DNA of 64,000 bases from Acestrorhynchus altus (GCA_034509495.1 CM067507.1:26092385-26156384); one strand, 5' to 3'. Shown: positions 36,561 to 47,700, counted from the stretch's first letter. Numbers and translations: made by a program. Notes: generated from the letters alone by a model not told the origin.

Positions 36561-36989
36561 GTTGCCATAAGATAAAATGTATGTAAAGTCAACCAGTAAT
36601 ATTTTAAGGTTTGCTTCTTAGCATTTACTAAACTATAAACAAGCAATGAGTAAAGTCCTAGTACATATAATTTGTAAATACATTTAGAAATGTGGGATAA
36701 TGTATTTATATAATATTTTATCAAATCAAATCAAATTTTATTTATATAGCGCTTTTTACAACAGCAAGTTGTCACAAAGCAGCTTTACATAAATCCGGGT
36801 CCAAGCCTCAAATGAGCAGCCAGTAGGCAAACAGTGGCAGGAAAAACTCCCTCAGTTTAGGAGGAAGAAACCTTGAGAGGAACCAAGGCTCAAGAGAGGA
36901 ACCCATCCTCCTCTGGTCGACACCGGAGAGCACATAACAATGGCACAGTACATTGTGATGGAAAATGGAAATAAAATGAAGTGAAAAAG

Positions 36990-36990
36990 A

Positions 36991-37049
<59 letters not shown>

Positions 37050-37052
37050 ATA
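36990..37052 (+). repeat. (TAAA)n microsatellite
   Basis: About 15 tandem AAAT/TAAA units within the LINE 3' untranslated region. Confidence 0.95.
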
Positions 37053-37265
37053 TGGAGGGAGGATAAATAAAGATTGGCTAAAATAGTGATGATACAGGTA
37101 TGAGTGAATGAATAATGAATAACGAGATCCATGCAGGTGGCATAGCCAGGTCTGGAAGTTGGTAGTAGGAAGTGGATGAGTGGACCGGTATCCGCAGGCG
37201 TCCGGGGCAGCTCAGGACATGGGGGGGGGGGGAGAGGGAGAAATATTAGTGCCCCCTTAGAAGTG

Positions 37266-37616
37266 TTAATGAAAAGCCTGCGTAAAGAGAAATGTTTTCA
37301 GGCGTGATTTAAAGATGGAGAGAGTGTCTGAGTCCCGAACAGTAGGAGGAAGGCTGTTCCAGAGCTGGGGGGCTTTAAAAGAGTAGGCTCGTCCCCCAAC
37401 AGTGTTCTTTTTGATTCTAGGGACGGTCAATAGGCCTGCGTCCTGAGAACGCAGTCTGCGTGATGGGTTGTAGGGTATTAAGAGGTCTTTTAGGTACTGG
37501 GGAGCTAAGCCATTTAGTGACTTGTACGTTAGGAGCAATATTTTGTAGTCTATTCTAAATTTAATGGGAAGCCAATGGAGGGATGAAAGAGCCGGACTGA
37601 TGTGGTCAAATTTTCG
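37266..37616 (-). pseudogene. C-terminal fragment of LINE polyprotein
   Basis: An unbroken frame of about 116 codons ends at TAA (37266-37268) and reads upstream beyond any start codon, so it is the tail of a longer truncated protein. Visible landmarks are HWLPIKFRIDYKILLLTYK, LNGLAPQYLKDLL, PSRRLRSQDAGLL, LWNSLPP and FKSRLKTFLF. This is the conserved region after the reverse-transcriptase domain in fish L2-like LINEs, functionally ill-defined. Endonuclease and catalytic residues lie upstream and are absent, so no activity is possible. The intact frame suggests a more recent insertion than the other LINEs here. Confidence 0.85.
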
Positions 37617-37640
37617 AGTTCCCTCGCAGCATAATAAAAT

Positions 37641-38369
37641 TGTTTGTAAATTAGTTATTTACTATTTGTCAAATGATGAGTTACATGTTAATTAACATGT
37701 AACATCATTGGACAAACAGCCTCACTACAACCTTACTACATACAACCATAATAAGACATAAAATATATAAATACATTTATAGAACATTGCTAAAAGTACT
37801 TACAAGTTATATGGTTCCTTTTACTAGGGCTTTATTAATTGCTTACTAATAGTAATTAAGATGCTACAAAGTCAATCTAATCCTTACGCTGAACCTAACC
37901 ATAACTGCATTTTTATGTAAAATTCTTACAGTTTCCAAAGTTTCCATTCAATCATTTCTTACAAGCTCAATTTAAGGCAAATTGGCATGCTGTGATGCCA
38001 CACTGGAAGTTAGTTTGTGTGTATTTGGTAAAACACCTGCCCCACATGTCTTTTGCATTCTCCTCAGAGTCTTCTGGTAGACCTCGTTGTCATCTGAGCT
38101 ACACACAATATTAACTACTGTCCAGCATTTTTAGCCCAGTCTCTAAATGTTAAATCTGTAGTCTATATTCTTAAGTGCCTTTTCTCTGTGCTTCGCTAAG
38201 GAGAAGAAAAGTTGTTGACTAAATATATACATACAATTGAATCTTTTAATTTTAAGGAAAGGTTCCTGCATTATCATGCATGGTAGAATTCCTCTTACAG
38301 AACCAATAGTGTTCTTCTAACATACCACTTTGCAACATGTAATACATGAGGACAGGTATAGAAACAAGC
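37641..38369. other. Non-coding DNA, nothing recognised
   Basis: AT-rich, with the short CCTAA-type trace at about 37870-37905. No gene. Confidence 0.4.
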
Positions 38370-38650
38370 TCAAATGAAGCAGTTCAAAAACTCTAACTTA
38401 CAGAACTGCAGTGGACTCTTAGTGGTTCCAGCACCTTTTAACACAGGAGATGACAGTAGAGCTACCCTGCTCCTACCCATTCTCTCTCCTATTACCCTTC
38501 CTCCCCTCAAAAAAGAGTTGTATAGTCTGATGAAGTGAGGGATAAAAGAGTTTTTAAGTCTACTGGTCCTGCACTTGGGAAGGATCAGTCTGTTACTGAA
38601 CAGGCTCATCTGGTGGCTCAAAAAACAGTCACAGAAACTTGGAATCATGG
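38370..38650 (-). mobile_element. LINE C-terminal fragment
   Basis: Minus-strand translation gives HQMSLFSNRLILPKCRTSRL then KNSFIPHFIRLYNS, close to the conserved end of fish Rex1/CR1-type LINE proteins (S-NRL-P-CRT--R---SF-P--IRLYNS). Nothing of the reverse transcriptase is attached. Confidence 0.65.
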
Positions 38651-38689
38651 TTACAGAAGGAATGTGTTACACCACACAGTGTATTTCAC

Positions 38690-38910
38690 TGCAGCATAGC
38701 CAAAGACCAGTTAATCTTTAGAACCCTAGGTCAATTTTGTGTGATGTGGTGTAAAGTAATTTTATTCAGCAAAAAAGAGTCACACATACAAGATATTGTT
38801 ATTTTCAGGAGTTCCTAGGCTACTCAAACTTTTTTTTTCCATTTGAGATGTAAATATTGACACATCTACATGGACAGATCAGTAAATATGCACTGGAGGC
38901 TCCTTTGGCA
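38690..38910 (-). repeat. Unnamed dispersed repeat, copy 2 of 3 (inverted)
   Basis: TAGAACCCTAGGTCAATTTT then GTGTGATGTGGTG, followed by TTATTTTCAGGAGTTCCTAG, are reverse complements of the end of the copy at 52040-52410. The far end is missing or too diverged. Confidence 0.4.
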
Positions 38911-40179
38911 TTTAAACTGGGAGGTAATGCGGTTAGAAACAAATGAATTCTGTTTTTCCAAGCTGCATTAATCATTGACAATTCACCAATCTATTAATAA
39001 ATTGCAATGGTTAGATAGGGGAAGCATTGTAGTTTGTTATGTGTATCCTGTCTAAGTTCTATTAGAACCCTAGAAAACAGCATGTAATTGCCCTCAAAGT
39101 GTGGATCTTTGGTTGTAAGAGTTAACTATGCTAATCCCTGTCCATATCAAAAACAGCTACAATAGATCGTTGAGCAAATGGGTGTTTGTTGAGCTACAAT
39201 GGACTTTTGAGCAGCTGGACGAAGCTTGCCTGCCCATAATACAATTTCACAAGGTGTGAGTGGTACCCGGCAATGTACTGATGCTCTGTCCATATTATAC
39301 TCATTTCCTCTCTTAATGAGTATAACTTCATCATACATGTAATTTATAGATTAAACAATATTTTATTTATGAACCTTTGTTACTATGTGGTTACAAATAA
39401 TTTTTGTGGGGGTGTGCCCAGGGCACCATAAAAGACTGTACTAGAAGAGGTTTTGTAGAGTGATCTATTTTGGTGGCATGTGGTGAAATAACATAATAAC
39501 TGAGTGTGATCATAATGTTTTGGTTCATTAGAGTAGACTCAGAGATATTGAGAAAGAAATGTGCAGTGAGTAGTGCAGCATACACTACACTACACAAGAT
39601 CCAATTCCAAAATCCTACAAAATCCTTACAGTACCTCTTCTACAGAGACCTCTAATGATAAAAATCCAAGATGTTCCACCTCCTAATCTCATTTGGACAT
39701 ATCCTTAAATGCTCTTATATGAGCAAAATAAGGAACACTGTAAACAGAAAGCAGTAACAGTGGAGTGTGGCATTTAGAGGTTAGGCGAGATGAAGCGGCT
39801 TCAGGCTTAAAACAACAACACCTAGTGGCTACTCTAATGAGATGTGAGCCGACGTGAACATTGGCCCATCAGGGAAATGTGTCTGAGATCTATATTAGGC
39901 CAACAGAGCGAGAGAGCAGATATAAATGGGAAGGGAAGAAAGCAATTGTGAGACATAATACACGCTCGTTGCCATTTCACAAGAGAATTAACACAACAGA
40001 CAGCAAGATCACCTGTAATTAAAAGTATACTGTGCTGCTGCAAATACCTTCTCACTCTTGAGAAATCTTCGATACATGGGTGTGTTAGTCTGTGGAATGC
40101 TTTCCCATAAAGCGTAAAAACACATTGTGTGTGGACAACAGGTTTCTCGCACACTATGCATGTCGGCAGCCATTCTCAG
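38911..40179. other. Non-coding DNA, nothing recognised
   Basis: No gene or clear element. Open stretches at 39834-40218 on minus overlap in two frames without domains. Confidence 0.35.
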
Positions 40180-40520
40180 CGCCCAGGCAGCACTAAATAT
40201 AGCAGCCTGAAAAGTCATGGCTTAGACACAGGCTGCAGGCTGCCATCATTACCCAGGCTCATCAGGGATTACCTTTTTTAATTACTTCCTCTTGCTCATA
40301 TCGACATCTTCCTCGCTCTGCTTCAGCTTTCTGAAGCAGCGTCCAATTAGAATCAATGGCAGTGATCTGTACAATGTTTGCACGATAAGCTATGGTGAAG
40401 CATTTACAGGCCTTTGTAATCTACTTTGCGCTGAACAGATAAGGCTTATTGCTATGGGAGTAATCTTTGATGGCTCACTGGCTGGTTGTCAGGTTATCAG
40501 GAATAAAATTGCTACATAGG
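40180..40520. other. Candidate conserved non-coding island
   Basis: A stretch of high sequence complexity free of repeats, with closely spaced words that could be factor sites: GGGATTA, TTAATTAC, CCAATTAGAATCAATGG, AGATAAGG (GATA type) and GGCTTATTG. A 75-codon open frame (40292-40519) crosses it but has no domain or splice context. Regulatory function is inferred only. Confidence 0.35.
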
Positions 40521-41271
40521 GAAAAAAGATTGAAGGTAAAGCAATGAAGGGATAAACAAAAAGTTAAATGCCTAAGCTGAATGGCATTGAAATAGAAATT
40601 TAATGAAATGGTTAAGAAATTAATTTTAGAAATTTGAAGCTCATGATTGTTTGCAGTCTTGGACAATACAGTGAATGGTGTTGAAAGATGGAAGCAGTAT
40701 GGGGCCACAGTACAATATACAGTACAATTTACAGAGCTACTGCTGTATTTCTTCACATTGGCCAATATTAGAAATATTACTGCTTTCCCTGGTGTAAATT
40801 CACTCTTACTGTGTGTTAGGAAGAGTTGACTGTTTGTCACTGGTAATGTTATTAGAAACCAATGGCAGCATATAATCATTGTTTATCACAGCCTGTAATG
40901 AAGGACTGGTATATTCCAGTATATTTACTACTGAAGTTGAGTCATATTGCTGTTCTCCATTGTCATGTTTACAGAGTAGTTTCTCATATCAATCTCTCAA
41001 AAGAGTGTCAGATGAAAGCAATCAATTTAGTGTTTCCCTGACATACAGTAATTACTAAATTCACGCTGGGTGCGGATCGAGGGGAGCAAACACAGCTATT
41101 GAAGAGAACCCGGCAATGATGCATTATGAATTTAATCAATGTAGGTCGTCAATAACTCCACACCGCAGTATTTCCTAACAAATGAGCAAGCCAGAAGTAT
41201 TGATGAACAAGGATCCATTTAAAGCTGAAGATACCTCTGTTCCACAGCAGTGGATCTGCAGCAAAGAAAGC

Positions 41272-41360
<89 letters not shown>

Positions 41361-42893
41361 GTATGCACACTGGGCTCCACTAGCTCAGGGACTGTATGCA
41401 TTTTGCACTTTAACTCCCTCTAATGTATTTAGGTTAAGTACTGTATTCTCTATTTAAGCAATACGCCTCCTAAGTTTTATACTGATTTTGCTGTTAGCAG
41501 TATACCTGCATATTAATCTGCTGTGCATGAACACTAGCTGCTATACTTATTACTTGCACTGTTAATATGGCACATCTGACCATCTCACAAAAACCTGGTC
41601 TACCTCAACATACTGTACCCAAACAAAATGTACTTATTAGTAGAGTAACAAAAGTTCTACTCCAGTCCAATCTGAGTACCTATTGCTAACTGTGGGCTGA
41701 TACTGATCAAATCTGCTCTTTATGTTTATATAAAAAACAAAGCCCCACTACTAAGTAAAGATGTGCTGTTAACGCTGAGGTATACGCATTTTATTTTGAG
41801 TTTATTTTCTATTTTTAGAAAATAGACAAATGATTTATTTATTTATTATGGTTTATTTTGCTTGGTAGCAACTTTTTAAAAATGATTTATAGTGTTTATA
41901 GTGTATTTAATTTCTTATAATCCAATCTGACTGACCTTCATGCAAGTAGCTACCAGTTACGTGCAGCAGAAAACACTGTAAACTGCTATATTTTGTTGTT
42001 CATTTGACTGGTACTGTATTTCTCCAACCACTTTTTATAGCATATACTGTATACCTCTTCCATTCAGTGCTTTTTGTGTCCTTAGGGACAGCTGTATCTT
42101 GGCCCAGACATCAAATTAAGTCAAAGCTGAGATTCAGTTCTAAATCTATGCTGTACAGAAACCTATTCCTGGCAAACCACTGCTTTTAGAAAGTGTGCCT
42201 TCAGGGTTAGCTGTGATTTAGTAAATCACAAGCGCTTTAACCATTAAAATGTAATTCACTAGAAGTGATGAGCATTGAAGACATAACAGTAATGAGATAA
42301 TGAGAAAATGGATTAAATAGAGTGAACCAACAGCTTGATGTTCTATTTAAATCAGCCCAATGGCTGGTGGTTTTAGTGGTTCTATTCTGTTGACTTCACT
42401 AATGGAAAAGTGCAGGATGCAAGATTAACACCTGCACACTCAATGGCTGTTTGGCAGCTATTCACTGTTGTGGATGGCAATGATGATTGTCAATCATTCA
42501 GGAGATTGCCAGCAGTTATGAAAACAGACAGTTCATGAACTCTGGGACCCATCTTCAATGCTCTTACTGAGAGAAGGAGTTGTCAAAAATCTTGCAATAC
42601 AATCTTGCATGCCTAGCAAAATTGTAATTCATGATGGCATAGTGTGTTACTAATGGTAATCTTTGACACTGTAGTCCCAGCTCTCTTCATGGCATTGACA
42701 TGGTCCTCCTATGTAGTTCTGGGCTGATTCCTGACCTTTCTCAGAATCATCCTTAACCTATGAGGCAAGATCTTGCATGGAGCCCCAGACAGAGGAAGAC
42801 TGACAGTCATCTTGTGTATCTTACATTTTCTAATATCTATGCCCACAGTTGTTGCCTTCTCACCAAGCTGCTTGCCTATTGTTCTGTAGCCCA
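40521..42893. other. Non-coding DNA, no gene seen
   Basis: Interrupted by the (ATT)n block at 41272-41360. Poly-leucine and poly-isoleucine open frames there are translations of the microsatellite. Confidence 0.4.
41272..41360 (+). repeat. (ATT)n microsatellite
   Basis: About 29 uninterrupted TTA/ATT units. Confidence 0.97.
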
Positions 42894-42958
42894 GTGGTCC
42901 CCAACCCCCAGGCTGCGGACCAGTACCAGTCCGTGGAGCAATTGGCACACAGTCACAG
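42894..42958 (+). mobile_element. hAT-like terminal fragment
   Basis: CAGTGGTCCCCAACCCCCAG then GCTGCGGACCAGTACCAG is the typical start of a widespread vertebrate hAT transposon. Only about 65 bp remain before the Tc1 element at 43001. Confidence 0.6.
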
Positions 42959-43105
42959 TCATGCATAGTCAGCTCTTTGGTCTTACATCAATACATTTTA
43001 TACAAAGTATTCACAGCGGTTCACTTCTTGTACATTTTGTTGTTACAGGCTTATTCCAAAATGGATTCAATTCATTTTCCCCTCATAACTCTACACACAA
43101 TACCC

Positions 43106-43337
43106 AATGTATTGTGCCATTGTTATGTGGTTTCCGGTGTCGACCAGAGGAGGATGGGTTCCTCTCTTGAGCCCTGGTTCCTCTCAAGGTTTCTTCCTCC
43201 TAAACTGAGGGAGTTTTTCCTTGCCACTGATTGCCTACTGGCTGCTCATTTGAGGCTTGGACCCGGATCCTTATAAAGCTGCTTTGTGACAACTTCCTGT
43301 TATAAAAAGCACTATATAAATAAAATTTGATTGATTG
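43106..43337 (+). mobile_element. L2-like LINE 3' end nested in Tc1
   Basis: The 232-bp insert matches in order the reverse complement of the 3' untranslated region at 36722-36960: GTCGACCAGAGGAGGATGGG, CTCAAGGTTTCTTCCTCC, GGGAGTTTTTCCTTGCCAC, GCTGCTTTGTGACAACTTCC, and the tail TATATAAATAAAATTTGATT. It is flanked by ACAATACCC on both sides (43097-43105 and 43338-43346), a perfect 9-bp target duplication, and the host Tc1 sequence is continuous across it. Confidence 0.9.
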
Positions 43338-43930
43338 ACAATACCCCACAATGACACAGTGAGAAAGGTTTGCCTGAAATCTTTGCAAATTTATGAAAAA
43401 AAAATATATAATGTACATAAGTATTCACACCCTTTGCCATGACACTCTAAATTGATCTCAAGTGCATCTTATTCCCATTGATCATCTTTCAGATGTTTCA
43501 ACAGCTTGAAGGGACACCTGTGGTAAATTCAGTTGCTTGGACATGATTTGGAAAAGTGCGCACCTGTTTAAATAAGGTCCCAAAGTAGACAGTGCATGTC
43601 AGAGCACAAACCAAGCCATGAAGTCTAAGGAATTGTCTATAGACCTCTGGGACAGGATTGTATGGGGACACAGATCTGGGGAAGGGTACTGAAAATTTTC
43701 TGTTGCACTGAAGGTCCCAAATGACCACAATGGCCTCCATCATCCATAAATGGAAGATGTTTGGAACCACCAGGACTCTCACTAGAACTGGCTGCACACC
43801 CAAACTGAATGAAAGTGGTACGGAATCAGGGAGGTGATCAAGAACCCAATGGTCATTCCAGTGTTGCTTTGTGGAGAGAAGAGACCTTTGCAGAAGGCAA
43901 TCCACAATCCTATACGGTAGACTGGCCAGA

Positions 43931-43986
43931 TTTATTTATTTTATACAGTGTCCTTGAGTGTCAAGAAAGCCACTTATAAATAAAAT

Positions 43987-44018
<32 letters not shown>
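43931..44018 (+). mobile_element. Second LINE 3' tail nested in Tc1
   Basis: GTGTCCTTGAGTGTCAAGAA then CCACTTATAAATAAAATG and an (ATT)n tail, ending at 44018. The Tc1 sequence reads GGCCAGA before and AGATGGACG after, so AGA may be a short target duplication. An inverted relative lies at 48612-48745. Confidence 0.7.
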
Positions 44019-44019
<1 letters not shown>

Positions 44020-44134
44020 GATGGACGTCACTCCTCAGTAAAAGGCACATGACAAAGAAAAACGAAGTTCTGCAAAGAAGAAAGGGAGAAACTTTCCAAA
44101 ACCAGGTGTGCCAAGCTTGTATCATCATACTCAA

Positions 44135-44470
44135 TGTCACATCCCCATTTGTGACCTAGGACTACAATACCCAGCATGCTTGTGGTAATACTGGTAGTCC
44201 AGGTTAAGGTCATGTGACACCCAGTCTGTCTTCAGATCACATGACTAAATACCTATCACAATCATCAGAATTTTGAACACCCGTGTCTCACTCAGCCTTA
44301 CTCAGTGTGATTTCTTATTGTGTTTATCATGTTTCTGACCATTGTTCTGCTTTTTGACTTTGATTCTGGATTTGCTTATGTTGAACTCTGACTGTTTTTT
44401 TCCATAACATTTGTTGGCAATTTATTCTACCTTGTGATCCTTGTGCCACATCTCCTAAAGAGATTTTACT
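44135..44470 (+). mobile_element. Possible LTR fragment
   Basis: The segment starts TGTCACATCCCC directly after Tc1 sequence, and contains GGACTACAATACCCAGCATG and pyrimidine-rich words (TTCTGACCATTGTTCTGC) typical of fish Gypsy LTRs. No matching end or target duplication was found. Confidence 0.35.
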
Positions 44471-44584
44471 ACATTTTTTCTGGAATGCTTCTGCATGTCA
44501 TGATTCAACAGATCAGTAAGATATGGTAAAGCTACATCATTAAGGGCATAATGCATGATGAAATCAGGTCTTACATAACACATC

Positions 44585-44645
44585 TAAGACATAATTAAAA
44601 TGTATGTCACTCTAGTATCTTCCAAATGCCATAAATGTAAATTTC
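44585..44645 (+). repeat. SINE/LINE-type tail fragment
   Basis: GTCACTCTAGTATCTTCCAA then ATGCCATAAATGTAAAT is a diverged form of the tail seen at 5252-5300. Confidence 0.45.
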
Positions 44646-45163
44646 AATATAGGACTCAAACAAAATAATAACAATTGCTGTTAATTTACAGTTGTAAGTT
44701 ACCATATAGTGTGAAGCACTTGATGTCTTTCCAATACTGTCAGTACCCCTTTCGTGGAGAAGATTTAGTTTAACCTAAGTTAGCAAGTGTTCTTCATATC
44801 TAAAAATATATAGATATATGGCATTATATGTGATTTCTTTGTGGCAAAGCATTGCCAGGCCTCCAAAGCCTTTGTCAGTTACAGAGTGAGACAGTATTCT
44901 GTTATTTTTTTTTAAGATACAATGGGTCTTGAAAGTTTGCAAACCCATTAGGCTTTTGTGTATTTCTGCATGAATTCAACTAACAACTTACAACTTACAA
45001 CTACAATTAGATTTTCATACATGTCCTAGATAATTTAATTCTGGAGGTAAATTATGAGTTTTCTTCAACAAATAACACAAAAGATCACACCAAGAGTGAG
45101 GTCACCAAGGAACCCAAGGTAAATCATAGACAACTAATGATCTTTCTCACATGGGCTAATATT

Positions 45164-45362
45164 TGTCAGAGAATTTAACAGACGTGTGAAAGGAGAACCG
45201 ATCGTATATAAGGGATCATATATACAAGAGGAATGTTCAACACAGCTGGGACATGATTACAAATGGGCAGGGTTACAAACCAGACACAGCTGGGAATGGA
45301 CGGAGACAAGACACATGTGATAAGAAGCACATTGGATCTAAACAAGGACACGATACGTGACA
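45164..45362 (-). repeat. LTR (left copy) of the nested element
   Basis: It shares with the right copy the words CACAGCTGGGACATG, GGGCAGGGTTACA and GATACGTGACA, and related words with the solo LTR at 29678-29989. Length is 199 bp. In element orientation this is the 3' LTR. Confidence 0.85.
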
Positions 45363-46219
45363 GTAGGCCCTCCGATGTGCAACTCTGGGGCGTGTAAACC
45401 AATATTCTCCCGGGGTCGGTGCAGGAGAGGGACCTGAATCAGAACCTACATAAGGACAGTACTAGACCTGAACAGGAGACAAAGAACCAGACAAGGATGG
45501 AGAAGACACAGGCGACCGGATAGGTGAAATGACAGGACTGGGTACAGGAACAGGGATAAACACACAGACTGGGAATGGACTGACACAAACACAGTGACCA
45601 GGACAGGGGTGATAAAACCAGACATGAGATCAGGGACTGGAACAGACATAGGAACTAGGACAGAAACAAACACAGGAACAAGAAGAGACATGGGCTGAGG
45701 CATGGGCACAGAACTGGCTACTGTCCCAAAATTTCTATGACCTAGTCTGGTCACAGTTCGATGCAGTTTTACTCTCTTCTATAGTTGACCTCCTTGACAA
45801 GGCTATGGCTGATGAAATATGGGTGGTTGAAATATGGCTCTGGTGGTTCACTCTGCTGAGGCTGCTGTGGCTGCTGAGGTATGGGGGGTACTGGGCTGGA
45901 AAGTCCTGCACACATAGCTCAGGAACTACCACACATCTGACAGCCCAGACCTCCCATCAACAGCCCGCCACCACTTGAGTCGTGGCTTGCAGTGCCAACC
46001 CTTAGCACCCCCCAAAAAAATATTCCCCACCATATAAAGGGTGGCCCTCTGATGAGGGGGCGACCCAAGCACACCGCCTATGGCGCCTCCTCTGGCCTCT
46101 GGTCTTGGGCTCATCCTGCTGCTTCAGTGAGCCTGCGCTGAACGGCTCACAGTGGATCGCCAGATGGCTGCCGGCGAATATGGACAACCCCGCTACTTCC
46201 ATAAGCTGGTGAGTCTAAC

Positions 46220-46412
46220 TGTCAGAGATAGTGAACTTAACAGATGTGTGAAGGGAGAAGCATTCAGAAGTGAGAAGGGAGGAACAGTCACCACAGCTGG
46301 GACATGTTTACGAAGGGGCAGGGTTACACAGCTGGAAATGGGCGGAGACGAGACCAAAACAAGACACATGCTGAGAAGCACATGGGAACTAAAAAGGATA
46401 CGATACGTGACA
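46220..46412 (-). repeat. LTR (right copy) of the nested element
   Basis: 193 bp, co-linear with the left copy, with small indels near its left end (GTCAGAGATAGTGAACTT against GTCAGAGAATTT). In element orientation this is the 5' LTR. Confidence 0.85.
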
Positions 46413-46995
46413 ATATTACTGTTCATGAGTCCATCTTCAGAACAACAATGGTGGGCATGCAAGGAGAAAGCCATTGCTTTCCAAAAAGGACATCGCTAAA
46501 ATTAGCTAAAAATCATGTATACAAGTCAGAAAGCATCTGGGTTTGGAAGGAGATCTTTTTGTGGTTTAAATTAGACGTTTGAAGAAAAGAACACTGTATT
46601 CCAGCATAAAAACCTTATCCTATAGGCGAAACATGGTGTTGGTTGTATCATGGTTTGGGCCTGATTTACTGCATCTGGGCAGCTTCCTATCATTGACAGA
46701 ATAATGTTTTCTGAATTACACAAGAAAATGTCTGCACATCTACACATGAGCTGAATCTCAAGAAAATGTGGGTCATACAGCAGGACAATGACCCTAAGCA
46801 CACATGTTGTTCTAACAAAGAATGGTTACAGAATAAGTCAGTGTTTTGAAATGACAAAGTGAAAGTCCAGAGCTTAATCCAATAGAATTGTTATGAAAGG
46901 CATAGAAGAAGCCCTTTTGCTTCCAGAAATAACTGATGTGTAAAAAAAATTTGGCTTCACTTAAATAGATTTTTAGTTGCAGTTCCAGTGTAAAA

Positions 46996-47627
46996 ACAAT
47001 GCAGTGTGAAAACAATTAGACATATGTAAATTATTCATATTTAATCTGGTTTCATGTGTTCTGTTTCTAACACATGACAATGTTTGCAGAATGATTATTT
47101 ATAAAATGATAGTCTAAAGAGGACTGTACTCTTAGAAATATAATGAGAAAAATGCCTTGCTTTCTCTCACTTTATCTCAAACTATTAAAATATTGTGTAC
47201 TGAAAATGTCATCAGTTCAGCAAAAGCCTATCAATGTGATACGTAGGGACGCATTAAAGTCTTTTTATAGCACATAAGCTGTTTACCGACCAATCAACAC
47301 CCTCTATTAGTCATTTTTTAAAAGGCTGCCAGGCAACACTGTGCTCAGAATGAGAGCGAGCTCCCCCAAGGCCCACACAGACAGATCTGTACAATCACCC
47401 TGCTTTGTTTTGGGTGTTGAGGAAGTGTGTATGTGATACTCTTCTACACCCAGCATGCAAGTCTACTTTCTACTTCAGGCTATGCTTATATATGGGTGTG
47501 TGGGAGGGTTTATGCTTTGGTTAACATCTGTTTATTTCAGTTTCTCTCTATTTATTGTTGTTTTTCTTTTTCTTCTTGTTCTTCTGCTTGTCCTTTTTGT
47601 TCATCTTCTTTTTTGGAGGAAGGAATA
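46996..47627. other. Non-coding DNA, nothing recognised
   Basis: AT-rich, turning T-rich (TTTTTCTTTTTCTTCTTG) toward the right. No gene. Confidence 0.4.
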
Positions 47628-47700
47628 CATTGATGGAGGAAGGGATGCATGGATGGATGGATGCATGGATGGACAGACAGATGGACGGATGGATGTTGGT
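47628..47700 (+). repeat. (GGAT)n-type minisatellite
   Basis: Imperfect GGATGGATGCAT and GGACAGACAGATGGAC units. Confidence 0.8.

Larger units (their letters stand above)
36722..37640 (-). mobile_element. 5'-truncated L2-like LINE
   Basis: On the minus strand the element runs from a truncated 5' end near 37640, through the C-terminal end of the reverse-transcriptase protein (37616-37266), to a 3' untranslated region of about 540 bp. It finishes in GCGCTATATAAATAAAATTT and a short TTGAT-type tandem tail, the hallmark of L2-group LINEs. The untranslated region contains a (TAAA)n run (36990-37052) and a run of 11-12 G near 37220. A 232-bp copy of the same 3' end is inserted at 43106-43337 in the opposite orientation. 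Confidence 0.85.
43001..44134 (+). mobile_element. Tc1-like transposon interrupted by two LINE ends
   Basis: The 5' side has a terminal-repeat trace (CAAAGTATTCACAGCGG) and TTTGTTGTTACAGGCTTATT. After an inserted LINE end, it resumes with ACAATACCCCACAATGACAC, and then a transposase start at 43618 (ATGAAGTCTAAGGAATTGTC). The N-terminal DNA-binding region follows to about 43930: KSKELS, DRIV, HRSGEG and the TVASIIRKWK-type helix are recognisable with substitutions and a frameshift. A second LINE tail interrupts at 43931-44018. After it, GTCACTCCTCAGTAAAAGG continues the element, most of the catalytic region is deleted, and the 3' part ends near AGGTGTGCCAAGCTTGTATC. It is non-functional. Confidence 0.85.
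45164..46412 (-). mobile_element. Non-autonomous Gypsy-like LTR retrotransposon
   Basis: A 1,249-bp element with direct LTRs at 45164-45362 and 46220-46412, ends TGTCAGAG...CGTGACA, and a perfect 5-bp target duplication ATATT (45159-45163 and 46413-46417). The host Tc1 sequence is continuous across the insertion. The internal 857 bp is far too short for gag-pol. Minus orientation is suggested by the purine-containing CGGAGGGCCTACTG just before the downstream LTR (as read on minus), as in fish Gypsy elements, and by a short gag-like open frame starting ATGGAAGTAGCGGGG near 46202. The interior also has a Pro/Val-rich repeat-like frame at about 45520-45720. Protease, reverse transcriptase and integrase are absent. 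The two LTRs differ by several substitutions and indels, so the insertion is not recent. Confidence 0.85.
44918..46995 (+). mobile_element. Tc1-like transposon split by an LTR element
   Basis: The left end (TA then CAATGGGTCTTGAAAGTTTG) is a Tc1-type terminal repeat. Transposase sequence appears up to 45163 (AAGATCACACCAAGAGTGAG, then ATGGGCTAATATT). It resumes at 46413 with ATATTACTGTTCATGAGTCC, then GAACAACAATGG and GGAGAAAGCCATTGCTTTCC. The catalytic region follows (about 46590-46900): CATGGTTTGGGCCTGATTTA, then ACAGCAGGACAATGACCC, which holds the second catalytic aspartate, and CTTAATCCAATAGAATTG, holding the final E of the DDE triad. Numerous frame breaks make it inactive. The 5' half of the transposase is largely deleted before 45163. 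It belongs to a different subfamily from the element at 43001. Confidence 0.85.

Noticed and set aside
41182..41457. Poly-leucine and poly-isoleucine proteins
   Set aside because: Produced by the (ATT)n microsatellite.
45446..45754. 102-codon Pro/Val-rich minus-strand frame as a host gene
   Set aside because: It lies inside the LTR element interior and reflects a decayed, repetitive internal region.
47628..47700. CRISPR-like or regularly spaced repeat
   Set aside because: It is a plain tandem GGAT-type minisatellite without spacers, in eukaryotic DNA.
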